Shown: positions 18,138 to 24,594 of the stretch, piece after piece
Layout of the letters: every line of letters begins with the position of its first letter
Numbering within the stretch: position 1 is the stretch's first letter
DNA from: Acinetobacter higginsii
GTDB lineage: Bacteria; Pseudomonadota; Gammaproteobacteria; Pseudomonadales; Moraxellaceae
Reading direction: 5' to 3'
Length of the DNA: 64,000 nt
NCBI RefSeq assembly: GCF_000369525.1
Contig: NZ_KB850072.1
Span: 866,760-930,759, forward strand
Made by a program: the position numbers and the translations under genes
The notes under the pieces: generated by a model
The model's database searches: none
What the model was told of the DNA's origin: nothing
What the model saw: only the letters and a program-made list of their open reading frames with translations

Positions 18138-18533
18138 ATGACAGAGTTTGTTTCAACGGGTGCAGGGATTGCAGCCGTAATTAAATCTTATGGAGTTTTT
18201 TTTATTGTCATGATGGCACTCACTTTTATGTTTTTGGCTTGGATGGTTGTGATTATGACACGGTTACCCAAGTCTCGACGTGAATGGGTGGTTTCACTCA
18301 TTTCAACAGCAGTTGGCAGCATTGCCGGAGGTGCTTTTGTGATTCAGCATTTTGGCTTGCAAGAGTGGAGTCAAAACCCATATGGCGCATTTGCCTTGGG
18401 AGGTCTGTACTTTCTTTGTGGTTTGCCAGTATGGGCGATTATTCGTTGGACCTTTAATTATATTAATGCACGAGAAGATTCAACCATTTTGGATGTAGCA
18501 AAAGAGGTGAAAGACTTTAAAGACAAATTCTAA
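18138..18533 (+). CDS. Putative holin
   Basis: A 131-residue membrane protein with three likely helices (about 18-42, 52-70 and 84-104), a short periplasmic or cytoplasmic N terminus and a charged C-terminal tail (DVAKEVKDFKDKF), the usual layout of class I holins. GGAGG precedes ATG. It lies directly upstream of the endolysin, which is the strongest argument for the assignment. Holins time lysis by opening the inner membrane to endolysin. Confidence 0.75.
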   Translation: MTEFVSTGAGIAAVIKSYGVFFIVMMALTFMFLAWMVVIMTRLPKSRREWVVSLISTAVGSIAGGAFVIQHFGLQEWSQNPYGAFALGGLYFLCGLPVWAIIRWTFNYINAREDSTILDVAKEVKDFKDKF

Positions 18534-18550
18534 AGAAAAAACAATCCAAT

Positions 18551-18573
18551 GCCGCCTTCGGGCGGTTTTTTAT
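18551..18573 (+). terminator. Intrinsic terminator between holin and endolysin
   Basis: GCCGCC-TTCG-GGCGGT followed by T5; sits in the 58-bp gap between the two lysis genes. Confidence 0.85.
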
Positions 18574-18591
18574 TATAAAGAGGAAAATGAC

Positions 18592-19143
18592 ATGAAAATA
18601 ACACAAGACGGTTTCGATATTTTGCGCCACACATTTGGAAAATTAAGTCAGTTGCAGGTCGATGGAATCAATTTTCTGGTTTCAGTGCTTGATGAAGATG
18701 GGGCGATCACATCTGCCCAAGCCGCTTATATCTTGGCAACGGCTTGGCACGAAACGGCTAAAACGATGCAACCCGTGATTGAATATGGTTCAGAAAAGTA
18801 TCTAAAGTCTAAGCAATATTATCCCTATATCGGCTATGGCTATGTGCAATTGACTTGGTTGGCAAACTATAAGCGAATGGGGGATTACTTAAAAATTGAT
18901 TTAGTGAAAAATCCGAAACTGGCTTTACAAGCGGATATTGCAGCTCGTGTCATGATTGTTGGAATGAAAAAAGGGATGTTTACTGGTAAGAAATTGTCTA
19001 ATTACATCTGCCAAAATAAGAAAGATTATATAGGTGCTCGGCGAATCATCAATGGAACGGATAAAGCTGAGTTGATTGCAGGGTATGCAGAGACATTTGA
19101 GGCAGTCTTGCAGGCTTCAGAAGTCACGATTTTGTCTTGTTGA
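18592..19143 (+). CDS. Phage endolysin, GH19-like muramidase/chitinase fold
   Basis: A 183-residue peptidoglycan-degrading enzyme of the glycoside hydrolase family 19 type used by many Acinetobacter and enterobacterial phages. The catalytic glutamate sits in TAWHETAKTM (about residue 52), followed by the substrate-cleft motif YIGYGYVQLTWLANY. There is no signal peptide, so it needs the holin for release. RBS GAGGA precedes ATG. It ends the cassette. Confidence 0.85.
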   Translation: MKITQDGFDILRHTFGKLSQLQVDGINFLVSVLDEDGAITSAQAAYILATAWHETAKTMQPVIEYGSEKYLKSKQYYPYIGYGYVQLTWLANYKRMGDYLKIDLVKNPKLALQADIAARVMIVGMKKGMFTGKKLSNYICQNKKDYIGARRIINGTDKAELIAGYAETFEAVLQASEVTILSC

Positions 19144-19186
19144 AAGAATAGAAGTTCACATCGATTCGATACGAACTTCTACTTTC
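19142..19186. terminator. Large hairpin at the end of the lysis cassette
   Basis: GAAAG-AA-TAGAAGTTC, a 15-base loop, GAACTTCTA-CTTTC. A long stem with no clear T-run, placed between convergent endolysin and HD-GNAT genes. Confidence 0.55.
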
Positions 19187-19206
19187 ATGTGATTTAGTCT
19201 GTGAAC

Positions 19207-20274
19207 TTATGCTGTGGCATTAAATGCATCCGCATAAACCACTTCACCTGTCGGGACATCTTCTGTAAATGGCAAGATCTGGAAATATTCGGCAGGTACG
19301 CCAGCTAATACCAGTCTTGAATCTGCTTTGAAACCGAATCGGCTGTAATACTGTGGGTCACCAAGTAGAACGCAACCGACAGCATCTAAATCTTTGAGTG
19401 CTTCTAAGCCAGCATGCATCAGTTTAGAGCCTACTCCTTGACCTTGATATTCTGGAAGTACCGAGATCGGACCAAGTCCATACCAACCAGTTGTGCCATC
19501 AGAAATCTGCACGGGTGAAAAGGCAATATGACCAATAATCTTATTGTTACAATCCGCGACTAGGGAAAGCGTGAGCTGATTGGAATTACGTAGTGCATTC
19601 ACAATAAATTGCTCGGTATGGCTTGAATGTTGTTCTGTTGCAAAAGCAGCTTTGGTTAAATCAAAAATGCTCTCAATGTCAGATGGGTTTTCATCGCGAA
19701 TATGTATATTCATCTTCATTTTCTCTTGTGTTTCCTGATCTAAAATTGCTCGAATTTGTTTGAGTAATGGAGAGTCATTTGTATATTTCTCTCCATAACT
19801 TAAGTTAAATTCATAATCAAAGTCAGGTGAGTTAATTCCTTGATTGTGTTGAAGGATCGTTTCTAACTTATCTAGTGCCTTAACGATTTTTGCTTCTGGT
19901 GTTGCTGCATCTTCATATTCTTGCCAAAGTGATCGAATCAACATTTGAGGTTGATTATCTAAACATTCGGTTAATTGATAAAGATCCTGTTTTTCCTGCT
20001 GATTCTTAGCTGGAAACTGATCTTTCAGAATGGCAGGAATATCACCATGAATGGCTTCGCCAAGGTCATGAATTAAGCACATTTTTAGTAACTTCTCCAA
20101 ATCAATGTCTTTAAATTGATCTGCAAAAACCACCGCCATTAAGCATAAACGCCAGCTGTGTTCTGCGGTACTTTCCTGACGGCCATTCGATGTATGCGAA
20201 AAGCGAGTCACGTTTTTTAATTTTTCCGCTTCACGTAAAAATGTTAAGCGATTTTGAATTAGGTTTAGTTCCAT
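19207..20274 (-). CDS. HD phosphohydrolase fused to YjhQ-like GNAT acetyltransferase
   Basis: A 355-residue fusion. Residues 1 to about 185 are an HD-type hydrolase of the YfbR-like nucleotidase group: STAEHSWR (H39) and CLIHDLGEAIHGD (H69-D70), with a later KALDKLE aspartate. Residues from 186 are a GNAT acetyltransferase with the acetyl-CoA loop VLPEYQGQGVGSKLM, matching in order and sequence the E. coli YjhQ protein, antitoxin partner of TopAI. The junction reads QETQEKMKMNIHIRD with no stop; ATG at 19713 could also start a free 168-residue acetyltransferase. Start ATG 20274 is preferred over TTG 20370, which lies in a hairpin. It follows topAI by 112 bp. Confidence 0.85.
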   Translation of the reverse strand: MELNLIQNRLTFLREAEKLKNVTRFSHTSNGRQESTAEHSWRLCLMAVVFADQFKDIDLEKLLKMCLIHDLGEAIHGDIPAILKDQFPAKNQQEKQDLYQLTECLDNQPQMLIRSLWQEYEDAATPEAKIVKALDKLETILQHNQGINSPDFDYEFNLSYGEKYTNDSPLLKQIRAILDQETQEKMKMNIHIRDENPSDIESIFDLTKAAFATEQHSSHTEQFIVNALRNSNQLTLSLVADCNNKIIGHIAFSPVQISDGTTGWYGLGPISVLPEYQGQGVGSKLMHAGLEALKDLDAVGCVLLGDPQYYSRFGFKADSRLVLAGVPAEYFQILPFTEDVPTGEVVYADAFNATA

Positions 20275-20351
20275 TTTCTTTCTCAAAAATAAACCATATG
20301 TAATTTGGATAGACCCGATTGACCCAACAGTATGATAGACATATCTAAGAG

Positions 20352-20382
20352 CAATCATGGGTTTATCCAAACCCTATGATTG
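20352..20382. repeat. Strong hairpin just after the topAI stop
   Basis: CAATCAT-A-GGGTTT, loop GGAT, AAACCC-ATGATTG on the minus strand: 13 pairs with one bulged base, four bases after the topAI stop codon. A possible promoter (TTGGAT 20370-20365, N17, TAGATA 20347-20342) overlaps it. It may stabilise or partly terminate the topAI message, or serve as an operator. Confidence 0.6.
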
Positions 20383-20386
20383 TTGA

Positions 20387-20644
20387 TTAACGATTGTCTA
20401 ACTGAGGACGTACAGATCTAAGCCCATGTAGGTTAATTTGATAGGGCTGCCCATTACAGGATTTGATCAGTCTTTTCTTTCTTAGCTTATTAAAAACTTC
20501 TAGGTTGCAATCAGACAGCAAGAAACCTTCTCGGCTATAGCATTCTACAGCGATGGTTTGACCAGCGTCATTGCGGAGTTTTACGATTTTTCCGCCTTTA
20601 GCCAAGACGTGAAGTGTCCGTTGTTCGGACTTAGATAAGTTCAT
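20387..20644 (-). CDS. topAI: TopAI (YjhX) toxin, topoisomerase I inhibitor
   Basis: An 85-residue YjhX/UPF0386 protein of exactly the family's length. Diagnostic stretches are [26 protein letters not shown] and the C-terminal RPQLDNR. In E. coli the homologue is TopAI, which inhibits DNA topoisomerase I and is neutralised by YjhQ. Here a YjhQ-like domain follows in the next gene, fused to an HD hydrolase. GGAT precedes ATG by six bases. The upstream leader has its own regulatory features. Confidence 0.93.
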   Translation of the reverse strand: MNLSKSEQRTLHVLAKGGKIVKLRNDAGQTIAVECYSREGFLLSDCNLEVFNKLRKKRLIKSCNGQPYQINLHGLRSVRPQLDNR

Positions 20645-20706
20645 GTTGTTATCCAGATATAAGTAATCAGAAGCAAAGTTAGGCTTGAAGCCAAAAAATT
20701 CGCGAA

Positions 20707-20744
20707 GATAACCAATTTCAATATGTGATTGAAATGTAGTTACC
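20707..20744 (-). promoter_or_regulatory. Leader hairpin in the topAI 5' region
   Basis: On the minus strand GGTAAC-TACA-TTTCAAT, loop CACAT, ATTGAAA-TTG-GTTATC. The left foot contains the TGG-TAA end of the 8-codon leader ORF, so a ribosome finishing that ORF would open the foot. A run of six T begins 8 bases after the hairpin (20698). Confidence 0.55.
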
Positions 20745-20766
20745 AGATTACTGCTATCTCCAACAT
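20740..20766 (-). CDS. Possible 8-codon leader peptide upstream of topAI
   Basis: ATG at 20766 encodes MLEIAVIW and stops at 20740. GAGGG lies 4 bases upstream, a credible ribosome-binding site in an otherwise poor region. It lies in the predicted topAI leader, 95 nt before topAI, and its stop is embedded in a hairpin. From memory, E. coli topAI is also reported to be controlled by an upstream leader ORF; the peptide sequences were not compared. Confidence 0.4.
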   Translation of the reverse strand: MLEIAVIW

Positions 20767-20784
20767 AAAACCCTCGATATGGAT

Positions 20785-20837
20785 GCGATACGATGTGTAT
20801 CGCTAGAAATACTAAAGCAAGATAAATTAAAAAGCAA
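20785..20837 (-). promoter_or_regulatory. topAI promoter with operator-like inverted repeat
   Basis: On the minus strand TTGCTT (20837-20832), 17-base spacer, TAGTAT (20814-20809). The perfect repeat GCGATAC-ACATC-GTATCGC (20803-20785) straddles the predicted start site, the expected place for autoregulation by a toxin-antitoxin protein. The resulting leader is about 158 nt. Confidence 0.6.
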
Positions 20838-20877
20838 TAATTGCGTGAAAAATAACATTTTGAACTAGAGGCAAATC

Positions 20878-21411
20878 TTATTTTTTCGGTCGTTTTTCTT
20901 TGAGGCGTAAATAGGCTGGTACAGATTTCTTTGTTTGCCGACGTAGCATAACTTTAATATATAAAACGATGGCAAAACATGCGGTGGCAACAGTGAGCAT
21001 TAGGCTATTCATATAGCTCATAACAGAACTAACGTAACCTATGGTTGCTAAACGACGCTGCATACGCTCAACTTGAGTACTGGATTCAATTCCTGTGATT
21101 GCCCATGTGCATAAATGCTCACAGTTATTAATAATGAGGTGATAGTGATTTTCATGCATGCGTGAGCGCATACGCCGTACAACAGCTTTGGCTTTGTAGC
21201 GTGGGGATTGATAATGTCTCGTATAGATTGGCTTACCACGGGCAAAACGCTGGATAGATGTCATTTCAATCGGATGCTTTTTAAAAATATGTGCAAACCC
21301 TGAATAATGAATAACCCGTCCACGACCTGCATAGATACCATGATGGCTATAGCCAAAGTGTTTTACGATGAGGTGAGCGCCAATTGAATAGCGCGGGTGT
21401 TTTTGCTGCAT
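20878..21411 (-). CDS. LRAT/NlpC-P60-like acyltransferase with membrane anchor
   Basis: A 177-residue protein whose N-terminal half carries the permuted papain-like triad of the lecithin:retinol acyltransferase (LRAT) family: histidines in [10 protein letters not shown] and RVIHYSG and a cysteine in [12 protein letters not shown] hydrophobic segment (about 118-145) and a very basic tail (RRQTKKS... EKRPKK) suggest membrane attachment. Bacterial members may act on lipids or peptides; substrate unknown. ATG 21411 is preferred; upstream codons to 21462 do not belong to the domain. Directly upstream of the topAI leader, same direction. Confidence 0.8.
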   Translation of the reverse strand: MQQKHPRYSIGAHLIVKHFGYSHHGIYAGRGRVIHYSGFAHIFKKHPIEMTSIQRFARGKPIYTRHYQSPRYKAKAVVRRMRSRMHENHYHLIINNCEHLCTWAITGIESSTQVERMQRRLATIGYVSSVMSYMNSLMLTVATACFAIVLYIKVMLRRQTKKSVPAYLRLKEKRPKK

Positions 21412-21578
21412 GTCGATACTATGATGTTTACACTGGTATTTTAGTGAAAAAATGTGAATCAATCGAGCCTATTTGCAGCATCTAGTTCATGATTATGTGT
21501 GGTGTTTGTATCTGCTATTTTGCAGTATGCCTTGCTATGGGACAATCAGGAAAATCTAGGCTTAACTTCGTATTTATG

Positions 21579-22313
21579 ATGAAAAAATGGTTTTCCCTAT
21601 CGTTTGCATTTTTAGCGAGTTCACCTGTACATGCGATGCAGCATGAAACCTTGCAATTGAATCAACAAAAATATGATGTGATTAAAGTTGAGCATCTAAA
21701 TCAGTTGCAACTATTTTTAAAGCAACCTCAGAGCAATCGTTATTATCAGAAGTTTGCAGCTATCCAAAAAGAGCTATCTGCTTGTGAGGAGCTTAATTTT
21801 GCAATGAATGCAGGAATGTATCATGCAGATTTTCAACCCGTAGGATTGTATATCGAAAATGGCAAGGAGTTGGCTAAGCTTAATGTCGCGAAGGGCTTTG
21901 GTAATTTCTTTATGCAGCCTAATGGTGTAGTTGCTTGGAATGACCAACAGGCTGTGATTAAAACCACTGCTGATTATAAGCATGATCAATTTAAAGCAAA
22001 ATTTGCAACACAGTCAGGGCCAATGTTGGTCTATCACGGGAAAATCAACAGCCAGTTTATTGCTGACTCGAATTCATTAAAAATTAGAAATGGGGTGGGT
22101 ATTAAAGGGAATCAGTTGTATTTTGTGATTTCACAGCAACGCGTCAGTTTTTATCAATTTGCCCTGTTTTTTAAGCAGCAGTTGAAAATAGACAATGCAT
22201 TGTATTTAGATGGCTCGATTTCCAGTGTGTATTCAGCACAAACCAAACGCCATGATAAAACTTTTAATTTAGGGCCAATCGTTGCAGAAGTGAATAGAGA
22301 AAAGTGCATGTAA
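21579..22313 (+). CDS. Secreted DUF2233 / phosphodiester-glycosidase-family protein
   Basis: A 244-residue secreted protein. Start 21579 begins a signal peptide (MKKWFSLSFAFLASSPVHA); longer upstream readings are not signal-like. Family motifs are FAMNAGMYHADFQPVGLYIENG near the first third and LYLDGSISS near the end, typical of DUF2233 proteins related to the NAGPA phosphodiester glycosidase fold. E. coli YigE is a relative of unknown function. It is divergent from the LRAT-like gene. Confidence 0.85.
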   Translation: MKKWFSLSFAFLASSPVHAMQHETLQLNQQKYDVIKVEHLNQLQLFLKQPQSNRYYQKFAAIQKELSACEELNFAMNAGMYHADFQPVGLYIENGKELAKLNVAKGFGNFFMQPNGVVAWNDQQAVIKTTADYKHDQFKAKFATQSGPMLVYHGKINSQFIADSNSLKIRNGVGIKGNQLYFVISQQRVSFYQFALFFKQQLKIDNALYLDGSISSVYSAQTKRHDKTFNLGPIVAEVNREKCM

Positions 22314-22322
22314 TGCAGATGA

Positions 22323-22365
22323 CCCTAATCTCTTGATAGAAAGAGATCAGGGGGGGCTTATTTTT
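22323..22365 (+). terminator. Terminator-like hairpin after the DUF2233 gene
   Basis: CCCT-A-ATCTCTT / AAGAGAT-C-AGGG stem with one mismatch, then GGGG and TTATTTTT. The T tail is separated from the stem. Confidence 0.5.
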
Positions 22366-22591
22366 ATTGGATCGGCGGCTTGATCATCGCAAGTAATTCT
22401 TTGCGGCTGTAACCTCGAGAAATCAGTACTTTCTTAATGCCTTTAATCACATCTTCATCTGTAGCTTTAACTAAAGCATCCAACAGTTGTTCATTGGTTT
22501 TGCAAGAACAATCGTTTTCAACGCAAGAAGTTTGGTTCTTGTGTTCGTTATATTGTTCATCTGCATTGAACAGTTTTTGCCAAAAACTCAT
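22364..22591 (-). CDS. Small cysteine-containing hypothetical protein
   Basis: A 75-residue protein with a cysteine cluster (SCVENDCSCK, residues 22-31) in a flexible middle and a helical C terminus (IKKVLISRGYSRKELLAMI). The cysteines could bind metal; no family is recognised. It stands alone between a DUF2233 gene and trmA. Gap 22592-22782 shows nothing further. Confidence 0.65.
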   Translation of the reverse strand: MSFWQKLFNADEQYNEHKNQTSCVENDCSCKTNEQLLDALVKATDEDVIKGIKKVLISRGYSRKELLAMIKPPIQ

Positions 22592-22782
22592 AGAGCCTTC
22601 ATATACAACCTAACATAGCTCGAAATATAGCCGCTTTAAAATAAAATACAAGTCAGCTTAAGTGATAAAAGCAGCAGTTGAACTTCAATTTTTTCGATGA
22701 GCCTTTTAAAGTCTAACGAAATTATGACATTTGAATGACTTGACCTTTGAAAAACATCACTTTTTTATAAATATACTTTGAA

Positions 22783-22810
22783 CAAAAATAAAGGGTTACT
22801 CGAACCCTTT
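22783..22810 (-). terminator. Intrinsic terminator of trmA
   Basis: Minus strand AAAGGGTT-CGAGT-AACCCTTT followed by ATTTTTG; symmetric enough to act in both directions. Confidence 0.8.
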
Positions 22811-22840
22811 ATATTATCTTGTTACGTTGAAATAATTTGT

Positions 22841-23926
22841 TTAAATCTTTTCAAGTAAAACACCTGATTCCACATGATGGGTAAAAGGGAATTGATCGAA
22901 CATGGCAAACTTCACAATGCGATGGGTTTGGCTAAGTATTTTTAAGTTATCATGCAGGGTATCTGGGTTGCATGAGATATACAGAATACGTTCAAAACCT
23001 TGTAATAGTTTAAGCGTTTCATCATCGATGCCTGCACGCGGTGGATCAACAAAAACCGTGTCAAAATCGTAGCTTTGAATGTCGATCTCAGCTTCTTGTA
23101 AACGTCTAAATTCACGTTCACCTTGATAAGCTTGAGTAAACTCTTCGGCAGATAAACGCGCCACCTGAATATTCTCAATCTGGTTTTGCTCAATGTTCCA
23201 TTGCGCCGCGTAGACTGAAGATTTAGCCAGTTCAGTTGCGAGTACACGTTTGAATTTCAACGAGAGTGGTAAGGTAAAGTTACCGTTACCACAATACAAT
23301 TCTAAAAGGTCTTTTTCGGACTTTTGTGCAGCATCACAAGCCCATTCCAACATATGTTGACACACTTGCGCATTCGGCTGGGTAAAGCTGCTTTCAATTT
23401 GTTTGTATTTAAAGGTACGACCGTGAACATTAAGTTGTTCCACCACGTAGTCATCACCAATAATCACTTTTTGGCCACGACTACGGCCCATGATTTTAAT
23501 ATTCAGTTTTTCAGCTAGCGCTTTAGCTGCTGTTTCCCATTCAGCATCTAATTTACGATGGTAAATCAGGGTGACTAGCATCTCGCCACTTAATGTTGAG
23601 AGAAAGTCTGCTTCAAAAACACGTTGCGATAAAATAGGAACTGCTTTTAATTCATCTAATAAACGTGGCATCAAATCATTGATGCTTTGATCTGCAATCG
23701 GAAACGCATCCACGCGGATAACTTCTTTTTGTTTTCCATCTTCAGCACGTTCAAACATGGCATAGAACAAATCATCTTCGGTATGCCAGAGACGAAATTC
23801 TGCACGCATACGGAAATGTTGTTCAGGCGATTGAAACACTTCTAAAGCTGGTGGATTGAACGATGCAAACTGTGTGGTAATACGTTCAACTTTCTCTTGA
23901 AGTTGCTGTTGGTAAGAAGCGGTCAT
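22841..23926 (-). CDS. trmA: tRNA (uracil-5-)-methyltransferase
   Basis: A 361-residue TrmA, which makes ribothymidine at position 54 of the tRNA T-loop from S-adenosylmethionine. SAM motif [23 protein letters not shown], and the nucleophile cysteine in ISCNPDTL are present in order, followed by the C-terminal [10 protein letters not shown] with the base glutamate. Length is normal (E. coli TrmA is 366). Single-gene unit. Confidence 0.97.
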   Translation of the reverse strand: MTASYQQQLQEKVERITTQFASFNPPALEVFQSPEQHFRMRAEFRLWHTEDDLFYAMFERAEDGKQKEVIRVDAFPIADQSINDLMPRLLDELKAVPILSQRVFEADFLSTLSGEMLVTLIYHRKLDAEWETAAKALAEKLNIKIMGRSRGQKVIIGDDYVVEQLNVHGRTFKYKQIESSFTQPNAQVCQHMLEWACDAAQKSEKDLLELYCGNGNFTLPLSLKFKRVLATELAKSSVYAAQWNIEQNQIENIQVARLSAEEFTQAYQGEREFRRLQEAEIDIQSYDFDTVFVDPPRAGIDDETLKLLQGFERILYISCNPDTLHDNLKILSQTHRIVKFAMFDQFPFTHHVESGVLLEKI

Positions 23927-24019
23927 AAAAAAGAAAACTACAGGTGAAATCTAAACGGGAATGGTATCAAAAAAGCACGCTAAGGTGCAGGAAATTATGA
24001 TATTCACTTATTTATATGC

Positions 24020-24490
24020 TTAGCTTAGGGCGAGTACAGATTGGATAAAATCTGCTTTAATTTGCCGATATTGGTCTTGAGATAAGCCAACACACCTTTG
24101 TTTGAGCTGATTATATTGTTGGGTCAGGCTGGGTGAGTTTCTTAATAGATCCCGAAAGGTAATGAAATTGCAAAATTCTGAACCTGACACCACGATTTGC
24201 AATGCCACATCATGTTGTTGTGATTCCAGCATACAAAGTTCATGAGTACGTAGTGTGTCAAGTTTTTCTTTAAAATTAAGCTGTTGTAATTTTTCAATTG
24301 AATCTAAAAATTGATGGGCGGGTACTTCAATATAAATATCGAGATCACCTTTTGAAATTGCATTGGGAATGGCGGATGAACCAATATGTTCAACAAGCGC
24401 AAAAGGAACAAGCTGCTGGATCTTATTTTTATAATCCTCAAAAAGCTGAGTGCAGTTGGGTTGATATTCAGGAGCTGAGAAAAACTGCAT
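24020..24490 (-). CDS. GrpB-family (UPF0157) nucleotidyltransferase-fold protein
   Basis: A 156-residue GrpB family protein with the nucleotidyltransferase-like signature HIGSSAIPNAISKGDLDIYI (GS...DxD metal site) at about residues 35-54. The family's biochemical function is not settled; some members are fused to dephospho-CoA kinases. Alone, between trmA and putA. Confidence 0.85.
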   Translation of the reverse strand: MQFFSAPEYQPNCTQLFEDYKNKIQQLVPFALVEHIGSSAIPNAISKGDLDIYIEVPAHQFLDSIEKLQQLNFKEKLDTLRTHELCMLESQQHDVALQIVVSGSEFCNFITFRDLLRNSPSLTQQYNQLKQRCVGLSQDQYRQIKADFIQSVLALS

Positions 24491-24540
24491 ATAAGTGATC
24501 TCATTTTATTATTGCTATTTAAAGGTAACGTTAAAATAAT

Positions 24541-24572
24541 AAAAAACCCGAACCATGTAAACATGATTCGGG
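24541..24572 (-). terminator. Intrinsic terminator of putA
   Basis: Minus strand CCCGAATCATGT / ACATGGTTCGGG stem with a G-T pair, followed by T6. Confidence 0.88.
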
Positions 24573-24594
24573 CTAGGAGATAGAAGACTGAAAA

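Noticed and set aside
14577..19206. A complete integrated prophage
   Set aside because: There is no integrase, tRNA target, attachment-site repeat, capsid or tail gene; only control and lysis genes plus unknowns are present.
20754..20858. A 34-codon minus-strand ORF upstream of topAI that might be a leader peptide
   Set aside because: Its start lies upstream of the promoter (20837-20809), so the predicted transcript cannot include it; the 8-codon ORF at 20766 fits better.
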